Positions 1 through 6,272 of a stretch of DNA of 8,607 nucleotides are shown piece after piece. Made by a program: the position numbers and the translations under genes. Source of the stretch: Klebsiella pneumoniae (GTDB lineage: Bacteria > Pseudomonadota > Gammaproteobacteria > Pseudomonadales > Azotimanducaceae); contig CAMDVY010000105.1 in the NCBI GenBank assembly GCA_945878745.1, positions 1-8,607 on the forward strand. Reading direction: 5' to 3'. Position 1 is the stretch's first letter, and each line of letters begins with the position of its first letter. The notes under the pieces are model-generated. The model was not told the origin of the DNA. It saw only the letters and a program-made list of their open reading frames with translations, and did no database searches.

Positions 1-369
1 CAACAACAGCGTTGGGCGGTACCTGACACCCAGAACGAGCAGACTCATCAGCAGCACCAGGGCCGATGCAGGCAGAACGCCGAGGGGTTCAAGCACCAGT
101 CCAAAAACGACACCAACGGCAAGCAAGCCGAACGCCTGCCACCAGCGCCGGCGATCTGCAGACAAGGAGGCAACCATCGAAACACCGGAACTCTGCGGAA
201 ACGACAGGATCACACCAATGATCGAGAGAGCTCCTGCCAGCACCAATGGCATCGTCTGTGCAGTCATCGCCTCACGGGCATCCGCTGCGAACACCGGTAT
301 CTGCAGTGCCTGCCAGCCGTACAGACTCGCAATCGCCAGCAACACGAGTCCGGGCAATCGAGCGGTCAT
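1..369 (-). CDS. tctB: Tripartite tricarboxylate transporter small membrane subunit (TctB family), 3' part missing
   Basis: Only the first 123 codons are in the window; the gene runs off the left edge. The ATG (367-369) overlaps the stop of the upstream tctC as ATGA, which fixes the start and implies coupled translation. The translation is strongly hydrophobic. A first helix lies near residues 5-22, a second near 38-56, then a short basic stretch (DRRRWW, about 68-73) is followed by a long hydrophobic block with a central LEPLG turn and a final L-rich helix. This four-helix plan is that of TctB, the small membrane subunit that works with the large TctA channel and the periplasmic TctC protein in Na+- or H+-coupled carboxylate uptake. 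TctA is not in the window and would be expected next, beyond the left edge. Family assignment rests on topology and on the adjacent tctC; the substrate is unknown. Confidence 0.8.
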   Translation of the reverse strand, partial: MTARLPGLVLLAIASLYGWQALQIPVFAADAREAMTAQTMPLVLAGALSIIGVILSFPQSSGVSMVASLSADRRRWWQAFGLLAVGVVFGLVLEPLGVLPASALVLLMSLLVLGVRYRPTLLL

Positions 370-1331
370 TGAAGAAATCCCAGCGCGCGCATGAGTCCGG
401 CAATCTGGGCTTCCTGATCATCGAGGTAACTGCTGAATTCATCGCCTGGGTGAAATACCTGTACCCAGCCATGACGATGCAATTCATCCTGCCATGCCTG
501 CGTCTCGGCGAGCGCCTTCAGCAGTTGCGTGTACGTAACAAGTTCACCAGACGACAAACCAGGAACGGCGAAAAAACCACGCCAGTTGAGGAACTCGAGT
601 GGATAACCCAAATCTGGGAAGGTGGGTACGTCTGGCAGCTCTTTCAATCGTTGCGGCGCTGCGACCGCCAGCGCACGGATATGGCCGGACTGAATATAGG
701 AGATGGCATCGCCGATGGTGGCTGCCATGGCTGCTGTCTCGCCACCAAGCAGCGCAAGCGTCGCCTGACCACCGGCGCCATACGGCACATAACGAGCACT
801 TTGTGGGGCGATCCCGAACGCCTGAAACGAACTGGCCAATATCAGATGATCAAGATCGCCACGATTCGATCCGCCCGCAAACTTGACGCTCCCGGGGGCG
901 CTGCGCAGCGTTGTCACCAGTTCATCCAGGGAACGCCAAGGCGCATCACTGCGTACCATGAGCGCGCCATAATCACCGATCATGGACGCTACTGGTGTCA
1001 ACTCTCGCCAGTTCTGCTGGAACTCCGGACGCAGAGAACGAACCAGAATCGGCGTCGAACTCACCATCAACACGGATTCGCTGCGTGCACGACGATCCAG
1101 CATGTAGGCAAATCCCTTCGCTCCCCCGGCACCGCTTCGATTTTCGAAGGATGCATGCTGAACGAGGCCTGATTTCATCAAGGCCATGCCCGTTGCTCGC
1201 GCGGTGGTATCCCAACCGCCCCCTGCCCCGCCTGGAACCAGGAAGTGCAGCGACTCAATCCTGGACGCAGCCCACGACGTCGTGCTCCAGGACAAGGCCA
1301 ACACCGCCACCAAAGACTGGAAACTACCCAC
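366..1331 (-). CDS. tctC: Tripartite tricarboxylate transporter substrate-binding protein (TctC / Bug family)
   Basis: A 321-residue periplasmic binding protein, the usual size for the Bug/TctC family, which captures carboxylates or related small molecules for the TctAB membrane complex. The N-terminus has a hydrophobic stretch (about residues 7-14) and a plausible signal-peptidase site after SWA at residue 21. The mature part opens with the family hallmark VPGGAGGGWDTTAR (32-45). The later segments VPYGAGGQATLALLGGE and RALAVAAPQRLKELPDVPTFPDLGY also match the family. The start is a GTG at 1329-1331, the first possible start after an in-frame stop at 1356-1358. It lies inside the end of the upstream flavoprotein gene (8-nt overlap) and has no clear Shine-Dalgarno, so translation probably depends on coupling. 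The putative signal peptide has no Lys or Arg before the hydrophobic core, which is unusual. The ligand cannot be predicted. Confidence 0.9.
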   Translation of the reverse strand: MGSFQSLVAVLALSWSTTSWAASRIESLHFLVPGGAGGGWDTTARATGMALMKSGLVQHASFENRSGAGGAKGFAYMLDRRARSESVLMVSSTPILVRSLRPEFQQNWRELTPVASMIGDYGALMVRSDAPWRSLDELVTTLRSAPGSVKFAGGSNRGDLDHLILASSFQAFGIAPQSARYVPYGAGGQATLALLGGETAAMAATIGDAISYIQSGHIRALAVAAPQRLKELPDVPTFPDLGYPLEFLNWRGFFAVPGLSSGELVTYTQLLKALAETQAWQDELHRHGWVQVFHPGDEFSSYLDDQEAQIAGLMRALGFLQ

Positions 1332-1971
1332 CGGTATACCGAAACCAGCGCCGCATCAGATCGGCGACCCGCGGTGTCAGGCGAGAGCGACTGTAGGCAC
1401 CAGCCAGTCGCTTGAGATATTCACTGCGTGTTGGATAGGCAAAGATCGTGCGATCCGCAGCCGACAGGCCACGTCCCTGGCTCATCAGCATTACGACGGT
1501 TGCGATCTGTTCACCTGCATCCGGACCGACAATGCTGGCTCCGAGAATGCGATCACTTCCCTTGGCCGTAAACACCTCTGCATAGCCACTGGGAAACGGC
1601 TCGGCTCTGCCGCGATCAAGTTCATCGAACGATATGGAGTAAGTATCGAACGACTCCCCCTTCGCCTGCATCGCCTCAGCAGTCAGACCCACTGATGCCA
1701 CCTCCGGCTGCGTGTAAGTGCAATGGGGAACGATCAGGCGATCAGCTCTCGCGGTGGGAGCAAACAGCGCGTTCTGAATCAATACCCGTGCCTGCGCATC
1801 GGCGTGATGGGTGAACTGCACCCGCGATGAACAGTCTCCCGCTGCGTAGATCCCCTTGTTGGAGGTTCGCAGTCGCTTGTCCACCTGGATAAAACCCTGC
1901 GGATCGGCGCGAACTCCGGCGCGATCCAGAGCAAGTCCGGTGGTATTCGGCCGCCTGCCCAATGCCACCAT
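1324..1971 (-). CDS. C-terminal fragment of the interrupted FAD oxidoreductase (FAD and dimerisation domains)
   Basis: This is the 215-residue continuation in the same frame. It begins at an ATG (1969-1971) two codons after the TAG and reads MVALGRRPNTTGL. It carries the AAGD FAD-contact motif, the CTYTQPEVASVGLT strand that opens the dimerisation domain, and the C-terminal YPTRSE. I see no Shine-Dalgarno for this ATG, and the ATG lies within a conserved core strand, so it is best read as the remainder of one gene rather than a separate one. Re-initiation directly after the TAG is possible and could keep downstream tctC translated. Confidence 0.55.
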   Translation of the reverse strand: MVALGRRPNTTGLALDRAGVRADPQGFIQVDKRLRTSNKGIYAAGDCSSRVQFTHHADAQARVLIQNALFAPTARADRLIVPHCTYTQPEVASVGLTAEAMQAKGESFDTYSISFDELDRGRAEPFPSGYAEVFTAKGSDRILGASIVGPDAGEQIATVVMLMSQGRGLSAADRTIFAYPTRSEYLKRLAGAYSRSRLTPRVADLMRRWFRYTGG

Positions 1972-1974
1972 TAC

Positions 1975-2772
1975 CTAATCAACTGCAAAAGCCTGGTCGC
2001 CCACATGAATAGCCAGGCCGCCTTCCTGAGTGACCTTGGTGACTGCCGCACCAACGTGCAGTTGAATACCAAGCGCCGTCATCGCAGCCGCAAGGGTCGC
2101 GCTCGCCCGTTCGCTTTCCAGCGGCAGGACACGTGGTGCCATCTCGAACAGATGCACCCGGCTGCCCAGTCGGGCAAACACCTGTGCCATCTCGCAGCCA
2201 ATTGCGCCGGCGCCAAGTATCGCCAGCGTTGGCGGCAGCATCTTCAGATCGAAAATGATTTCATTGGTCAGGGGCTCGGCTTCACGCAAGCCTGGAATCG
2301 GTGGCACCGCGGGGCTTGCTCCGGTGCAGATCGCGATGCGGCGGGCGTGCAACAAGGTCTCACCAACACGGACGGTGCGGCTATCTTCAAAGCTGGCTTC
2401 ACCCAGAAAGACATCGACACCAGCCTCGGTGTATCGCTGCACCGAATCATGCGGCGCAATGCTCGCCCTGACCTCTCGCATCCAGGCAAACGCCGAGGCA
2501 AAGTCGGCCTTCGGATGATGGTGAGTGAACTCGAGCAGCGCCTTCGAAGGCACGCAACCGACGTTCAGGCAATCTCCGCCCATCAGATGTCGTTCCACCA
2601 GCGCGACCTTGGCACCCAGACCCGCAGCGCCAATCGCTGCAATCAAGCCAGCTGGACCTGCGCCGATCACCACCAGATGGTACTTGTCCTTTGGCGTCGG
2701 ATTCCGATAGCCCGAAGGTGCCAGCGCTTCGCGCCATGCCAGATCAAAATTCTCTCCTGGATAATCGCTCAT
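1975..2772 (-). CDS. N-terminal fragment of the interrupted FAD oxidoreductase (FAD and NAD domains)
   Basis: If the TAG at 1975-1977 terminates translation, this 265-residue product is made. It contains the FAD-binding glycine motif, the Cys68/Cys73 redox pair and most of the NAD(P)H domain, and ends at AFAVD just before the strand carrying ALGRRPN. It lacks the second half of the FAD site and the whole dimerisation domain. Enzymes of this family are obligate dimers whose active site borrows residues from the partner's C-terminus, so the fragment should be inactive. Confidence 0.6.
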   Translation of the reverse strand: MSDYPGENFDLAWREALAPSGYRNPTPKDKYHLVVIGAGPAGLIAAIGAAGLGAKVALVERHLMGGDCLNVGCVPSKALLEFTHHHPKADFASAFAWMREVRASIAPHDSVQRYTEAGVDVFLGEASFEDSRTVRVGETLLHARRIAICTGASPAVPPIPGLREAEPLTNEIIFDLKMLPPTLAILGAGAIGCEMAQVFARLGSRVHLFEMAPRVLPLESERASATLAAAMTALGIQLHVGAAVTKVTQEGGLAIHVGDQAFAVD

Positions 2773-3452
2773 GATGCGCCGAGTTCCTCGTTCAAGGCCC
2801 GATTCGCGAACCGGGTAATCAATATGGTGAGCAGCAACGTTGCAGCAAGCCCGGCGAAAAACATGACCTGCGTGAGTGGACTTGTTTCGAGGTTGCCTGC
2901 AAACAGGGCGGTCAGACTCTGACCCACCGAACCCAGATACACGTACAGGCCGGTGGCCGGCAACATGCCGAGCCATGATGCACCTACGTAATGCAGGAAT
3001 TTCACGCGCGTGACACCGAGGCCGTAGTTCAGCAGATTGAACGGAAAAACCGGTGATAGTCGAGTCAGCAGGACAATCAAGGCCCCGCGTTCACCAATGG
3101 CGCGATCAAGGGCAGCAAACCTGGGCATCGACGACAAACGACCTTCTACCCAGTCGCGAACGAAGTACCGGCCAATCAGAAACGCGGCGCTGGCACCCAG
3201 CGTGCTCGAAACGGAAACGATTGCTACGCCAACCGGGAGGCCAAACACAAAACCGGCGCCCAGTGTCAGTAACGACCCGGGCACCAGCAGAACGCAGGCG
3301 GCAACATAAGCAGCGATGAACACCAGCCAGGAAGTTTCGGGATTGTCCTGCACCCAGGCGAGAAAGCTGATCAGCCAGGCGCCAACGGGAAACACCCAGG
3401 CAAGGCCCAGCAAAATCACCAACACTGCGATAAACGGAATGAGACGCTTCAA
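2769..3452 (-). CDS. TVP38/TMEM64 family (SNARE-associated / DedA-like) membrane protein
   Basis: A 227-residue inner-membrane protein of typical family length. A basic start (MKRL) leads into a first helix (about 5-22). A second helix (42-58) is followed by the family signature PGSLLTLGAGFVFGLPVG (58-75), a glycine- and serine-rich re-entrant segment and the GRY motif (94-96). The second hallmark RLSPVFPFNLLNYGLG (131-146) comes next, then further helices near 152-175 and 197-213. I chose the TTG at 3450-3452 because GGAG (3461-3464) lies 8 nt upstream and because it gives a sensible N-terminus. The frame stays open to a TTG at 3557, but that adds a polar, unfamiliar 35-residue tail. The gene heads the operon, and its stop overlaps the flavoprotein ATG by ATGA. 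TMEM64-type proteins are often encoded with, or fused to, such flavoproteins, as far as I recall; the biochemical role is unsettled. Confidence 0.88.
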   Translation of the reverse strand: MKRLIPFIAVLVILLGLAWVFPVGAWLISFLAWVQDNPETSWLVFIAAYVAACVLLVPGSLLTLGAGFVFGLPVGVAIVSVSSTLGASAAFLIGRYFVRDWVEGRLSSMPRFAALDRAIGERGALIVLLTRLSPVFPFNLLNYGLGVTRVKFLHYVGASWLGMLPATGLYVYLGSVGQSLTALFAGNLETSPLTQVMFFAGLAATLLLTILITRFANRALNEELGAS

Positions 3453-3599
3453 ATAACCCGCTCCAAACTGCCTTGGTTCAAAGAAGGTCCAGATAATCAG
3501 ACCTTCGTTCTCTTCACAGCGCCTTGCCGTGACCCTCCCGGATGGGCAGAGTACCAAGAACGCGGGACAACTCTACTCTGGCGAAGAGCGACGATCATC
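3453..3599. promoter_or_regulatory. Divergent intergenic region between the TMEM64 operon and the SCCPDH-like gene
   Basis: These 147 bp separate two divergent genes and must carry promoters for both. I found no convincing -35/-10 pair. A GATAAT hexamer near 3495 on the plus strand could be a -10, but it has no good -35 at the usual distance. No operator-like palindrome stands out. The location is the evidence; the exact promoters are not identified. Confidence 0.3.
3461..3464 (-). promoter_or_regulatory. Shine-Dalgarno deciding the TMEM64 start
   Basis: On the minus strand the sequence reads GGAG, then 8 nt, then TTG. This is the only well-placed ribosome-binding sequence near the beginning of the gene. 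It supports the TTG at 3450-3452 over the upstream TTG at 3555-3557. Confidence 0.55.
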
Positions 3600-4820
3600 A
3601 TGAGCAAGGAAATCGACATCCTCGTATTCGGCGCGACCGGATTTACCGGCAATCTCGTCACGCGCTACATGAACAGCCACTATGGCGATGGCAATACCAC
3701 CTGGGGCATCGCCGGTCGCAACGCCGAAAAGTTGCAGGCGCTGGCGACGGCGCATAGCTTGTCGAAGCAGGTCCCTCTGATCATCGCCGACAGCAATTAC
3801 CCGGAAAGCCTGGCCGAAGCCATCGGCAAAGCCCGGGTGGTGCTGACCACCGTTGGACCTTACGCCAAATACGGCAGCGAGGTAGTCCGCCTCTGTGCCG
3901 AGCTGGGCGTGCACTATTGCGACCTCACCGGTGAAGTGCACTGGATGCGGAAAATGATCGACGCCTACCATAAGACCGCCGAACGCTCGGGCGCCCGCAT
4001 CGTTCACACCTGCGGATTCGACTGCATTCCCGCCGACGTGGGCACTTATTTCATGCAGAAGTCGATGCAGGCGCAGCATGGGGTTGCAGCGAACCATGTC
4101 AAGTTCAGGGCAAAGGAATTCAAAGGTGGTTTCAGCGGCGGCACATTGGACAGTCTGTGGACCATGGCCCAACAAGCGGCGGACGACCCGACCATCGACA
4201 AACTGATCGCTGATCCCTATGCACTGAACCCGACCGGCAGCCCACGCGGGCTCGACGGGCCTGACACCATGACACCGACCTTCGATCCCGACTTCAACAG
4301 CTGGGTCGCGCCATTCGTGATGGCCGCGATCGATACCCGCATCGTGCGGCGTACCAACGCCTTGCTGGGTTATCCCTATGGCCGGGACTTTCGCTACGAC
4401 GAAGGCATGTTGATGCCGTCCGGTCCCTTGGGATTCATGGGCGCAGCGGCCACCGCCCTGGGGATGAACGCCATGAACGCCGTCAGCCGGATTCGGATGA
4501 CCCGAGAGTGGCTGCAGACCATCCTGCCCAAGCCTGGCGAAGGACCGAGCGAAGCGACCATCGAGCAAGGTCACTACCGCATCGACTTTCTGGCCCGTCA
4601 CCCCACCAAGTCTTCGCTCAATCTGCGCGGCCGGGTGACCGGAGACAAGGACCCGGGTTACGGCTCAACCTCGAAGATGCTGGCCGAATGTGCGGTCGCA
4701 CTGGCGCGAGACGAAAGTCCGGTTGGGGGTGGCTTCTGGACACCCGCATCAGCGCTGGGTGATGCGCTACTCGAACGACTGCCTGCCAATGCCGGCGTTC
4801 GCTTCGAACTGCTGCCCTGA
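3600..4820 (+). CDS. Saccharopine dehydrogenase-like NAD(P)-binding protein (trans-acting enoyl reductase type)
   Basis: A 406-residue protein with an N-terminal Rossmann fold: ILVFGATGFTGNLV (7-20) holds the dinucleotide-binding GATGFTG. The family-typical segments follow: TTVGPYAKYGSEVVRLCAELG (about 83-103), HYCDLTGE (105-112) and CGFDCIPADVG (138-148). This set is characteristic of the SCCPDH family, which includes mycobacterial trans-acting enoyl reductases that act on polyketide chains. It is not that of true lysine-pathway saccharopine dehydrogenase. A glycine/alanine/methionine-rich stretch (SGPLGFMGAAATALGMNAMNA, in the second half) resembles the membrane-contacting helix of the family. 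The C-terminal part (HYRIDFLA, then GYGSTSKMLAECAVALA) is also typical. ATG at 3600 has only a weak upstream GAAGAG. The gene stands alone, divergent from the TMEM64 operon and convergent with the permease. The real substrate is unknown; a lipid or acyl-CoA reduction is the best guess. Confidence 0.85.
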   Translation: MSKEIDILVFGATGFTGNLVTRYMNSHYGDGNTTWGIAGRNAEKLQALATAHSLSKQVPLIIADSNYPESLAEAIGKARVVLTTVGPYAKYGSEVVRLCAELGVHYCDLTGEVHWMRKMIDAYHKTAERSGARIVHTCGFDCIPADVGTYFMQKSMQAQHGVAANHVKFRAKEFKGGFSGGTLDSLWTMAQQAADDPTIDKLIADPYALNPTGSPRGLDGPDTMTPTFDPDFNSWVAPFVMAAIDTRIVRRTNALLGYPYGRDFRYDEGMLMPSGPLGFMGAAATALGMNAMNAVSRIRMTREWLQTILPKPGEGPSEATIEQGHYRIDFLARHPTKSSLNLRGRVTGDKDPGYGSTSKMLAECAVALARDESPVGGGFWTPASALGDALLERLPANAGVRFELLP

Positions 4821-4864
4821 CGGAAGATCGTCGAGCCGGGATTCCTCCCACCACACCTTCGGCC

Positions 4865-6118
4865 TCAATCGAACTGTTTTTTGCCGCTGGCCATCAGGAG
4901 GTAACAGAGCAGTCCAAACAGTGTTACCGCTGCTGCGAGCTGAAACACGAGAACCCACGACCCGGTGGCGTCAAGGATCATCCCGCTCACATAGATGCCA
5001 ATGATTCCCGGTATCGTCCCGGCCGTGTTCGTGATCCCCATCAGTGTTCCGGCATGTCGCGGCGCGATATCCATGTGGTTGACAGAAAAGCCACCGGTGA
5101 CAAACGCACCCAGCGCGCTGCCAAGCGTCATGATGGTAATGGCGAGCCACACCGTCTCGACGTAACCGACCACCAGCAACGACGCTGAGATGCCGCCAAA
5201 ACCAATGGTCTGAAAGAGCTTGCGGACGAAGGTCTTGTCGCGGCCCTGTTTGATCATGCGATCGGCGATGCCACCGGCCACGTTGAGTGAGACAAAGGAT
5301 GCCAGATGCGGAATCATGGTCAGCCACCCCACCGAGGCATAGTCCACACCGAGCCCCTTGTTGATGAACGTCGGCATCCATGACAAGAGCACGTACAGCG
5401 ACCAGTTGTTGCAGAAGTGAGCGATGATGATGGCCCACACCGACTTGTTGGGGAGCAACAGCTTCCAGGGTACTGGTTCCTTCGCGATGCCGGACGCGGT
5501 TCCCGCCGCAATGATGCGGAGTTCTTCTGCGGAAATACCTGGTTGCTCTGCAGGTATGGACGCAACCGTCCTGTGCCAGATCACCCACCAAACGACCCCA
5601 ACGGCTGCGAACAGATAGAACACCCACTCCCACCCCAGCGAAGTGGCAATGATGGGCGTCACGATCAGGGCAAACACAGTGCCCGCCGGGATGCCACTGT
5701 TGGCCAGCGCTACAGCGCGTGATCGCTCGGCATCCGGGACCCAGCGGCCATACAGGCTGTAGATCGAGGGAAAGGTGACCGCTTCGCCCATACCCATGCC
5801 AATTCGCGCCAGGATGAGTATCACGAGACCAGCCATGGCAGCAGGGGGTGTCAGAAAGGTGAACAGGGACCACAAGAGGACACCGAGACCGAGCACGACC
5901 TTCCCGCCAAACCGGTCAGCCAGACGCCCTCCAGCGATCTGCATGACAAGATAGCCGACGAAAAACGATGACATGACCAGACTTTGTGTCTTCAGATCCC
6001 AGTTGAGATGCTCGGCCATGGGGATGATGGCCACCGAAATGCTGACACGATCGATGTAACAGATGAATACGGCAGCAAAAGACAACAACACCAGTCGGTG
6101 CCGATGTGAAAGATCCAT
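4865..6118 (-). CDS. MFS transporter, anion:cation symporter (ACS) type
   Basis: A 417-residue major facilitator with about twelve hydrophobic segments. Near the N-terminus YIDRVSISVA (21-30) matches the helix-1 motif of ACS permeases (usually YLDRxNxS). GGRLADRFGGK (63-73) is the MFS loop 2-3 signature. The central cytoplasmic loop (about 190-225) is polar, and helix 7 starts near SVWAIIIAHFCNNWSLYVLLSWMPTF, another ACS hallmark (W-x-P-T-F). ACS members import organic anions such as hexuronates, phthalate or other aromatic and dicarboxylic acids with H+ or Na+. The substrate cannot be fixed from sequence. ATG at 6116-6118 follows a strong GGAGGAG (minus strand, 6124-6132 region). The gene lies 154 bp downstream of the LLM oxidoreductase on the same strand, and a tandem repeat in that gap suggests it also has its own control. 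The last codons include AAA AAA, giving a T6 run on the plus strand. Confidence 0.9.
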   Translation of the reverse strand: MDLSHRHRLVLLSFAAVFICYIDRVSISVAIIPMAEHLNWDLKTQSLVMSSFFVGYLVMQIAGGRLADRFGGKVVLGLGVLLWSLFTFLTPPAAMAGLVILILARIGMGMGEAVTFPSIYSLYGRWVPDAERSRAVALANSGIPAGTVFALIVTPIIATSLGWEWVFYLFAAVGVVWWVIWHRTVASIPAEQPGISAEELRIIAAGTASGIAKEPVPWKLLLPNKSVWAIIIAHFCNNWSLYVLLSWMPTFINKGLGVDYASVGWLTMIPHLASFVSLNVAGGIADRMIKQGRDKTFVRKLFQTIGFGGISASLLVVGYVETVWLAITIMTLGSALGAFVTGGFSVNHMDIAPRHAGTLMGITNTAGTIPGIIGIYVSGMILDATGSWVLVFQLAAAVTLFGLLCYLLMASGKKQFD

Positions 6119-6123
6119 GCGTG

Positions 6124-6132
6124 CTCCTCCCC
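6124..6132 (-). promoter_or_regulatory. Strong Shine-Dalgarno of the MFS gene
   Basis: The minus strand reads GGGGAGGAG, ending 5 nt before the ATG at 6118, with the GGAGG core 7 nt away. It is one of the clearest ribosome-binding sites in the window and fixes the MFS start. Confidence 0.7.
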
Positions 6133-6157
6133 GTCAGTAATCGACAGCCCCCAGAGA

Positions 6158-6183
6158 CTCTAGAGAGCGGCTCTAGAAAGCGG
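6158..6183. repeat. 13-bp tandem direct repeat upstream of the MFS gene, candidate operator
   Basis: CTCTAGAGAGCGG (6158-6170) is followed at once by CTCTAGAAAGCGG (6171-6183), with one mismatch. The first copy also contains the palindrome CTCTAGAG. The block ends 40 bp upstream of the permease ATG, where a promoter or operator would be expected. Whether a regulator binds it is inference. Confidence 0.5.
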
Positions 6184-6254
6184 ATGTCGAACAGTCTCCC
6201 CGAGACGGACGACGTTATCACACTCATCCATCCGCCACGCAGTGCAACCAGATC

Positions 6255-6272
6255 GCCGGCCTCATCTCCGGC
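6255..6272 (-). other. Small stem-loop directly after the LLM gene stop
   Basis: GCCGG and CCGGC form a 5-bp GC stem with an 8-nt loop, abutting the TAG of the LLM gene (6273-6275). There is no U-run behind it, so it is not a standard intrinsic terminator. It could pause transcription or stabilise the 3' end, or be chance in GC-rich DNA. Confidence 0.2.

Larger units (their letters stand above)
1324..2772 (-). pseudogene. MerA/dihydrolipoamide-dehydrogenase-like FAD oxidoreductase interrupted by an in-frame TAG
   Basis: Read through one internal TAG (1975-1977, codon 266), this frame encodes a 482-residue class I pyridine nucleotide-disulfide oxidoreductase of normal family length. Visible parts in order: FAD-binding Rossmann motif GAGPAGL (37-43); redox-active disulfide GGDCLNVGC with Cys68 and Cys73; NAD(P)H-binding GAGAIGCEMA in the middle; ALGRRPN (270-276) just after the stop; FAD-contacting AAGD (310-313); dimerisation domain with YPTRSE (446-451), where glutathione reductase has His-Pro-Thr. 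The cysteine spacing and the AYPT end resemble mercuric reductase and the flavoproteins paired with TVP38/TMEM64 proteins. The N-terminal NmerA domain of some MerA proteins is absent, so mercury is not implied. The ATG at 2770-2772 overlaps the upstream TMEM64 stop as ATGA; an in-frame extension to 2976 is only the upstream gene in another frame. No length is lost around the TAG, which fits a point mutation, a sequencing error or stop recoding. Confidence 0.85.

Noticed and set aside
246..1172. 308-codon open frame on the plus strand
   Set aside because: It lies antisense to tctC, its translation is rich in Arg, His and Gln with no recognisable domain, and the opposite strand carries clear family motifs throughout.
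1975..1977. Pyrrolysine or programmed readthrough at the amber codon
   Set aside because: The nucleotide after TAG is G and there is no known readthrough context. Flavoproteins of this family are not known pyrrolysine proteins, and mutation or sequence error is simpler. It is kept only as an alternative in the finding.
1324..2772. Mercury resistance operon (merA)
   Set aside because: The flavoprotein lacks the NmerA heavy-metal domain and a C-terminal vicinal cysteine pair, and no merR, merT or merP is present. The family resemblance alone does not imply mercury.
2005..2922. 305-codon open frame on the plus strand
   Set aside because: It is antisense to the flavoprotein and TMEM64 genes, has no domain or ribosome-binding site, and its openness follows from the GC-rich codon pattern of the real genes.
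3573..4601. 342-codon open frame on the minus strand
   Set aside because: It is antisense to the SCCPDH-like gene, whose Rossmann and family motifs are unambiguous. The His- and Gly-rich translation is typical of a shadow frame.
4821..4882. Possible bidirectional terminator between the convergent SCCPDH-like and MFS genes, with a T6 run at 4877-4882
   Set aside because: Only a weak 4-bp stem (GCCG/CGGC) with a 21-nt loop can be formed, and the T-run is the complement of the AAA AAA codons for Lys-Lys at the MFS C-terminus.
4971..5873. 300-codon open frame on the minus strand within the MFS gene
   Set aside because: It is the MFS gene read in another frame. The hydrophobic twelve-helix pattern and MFS motifs are in the other frame.
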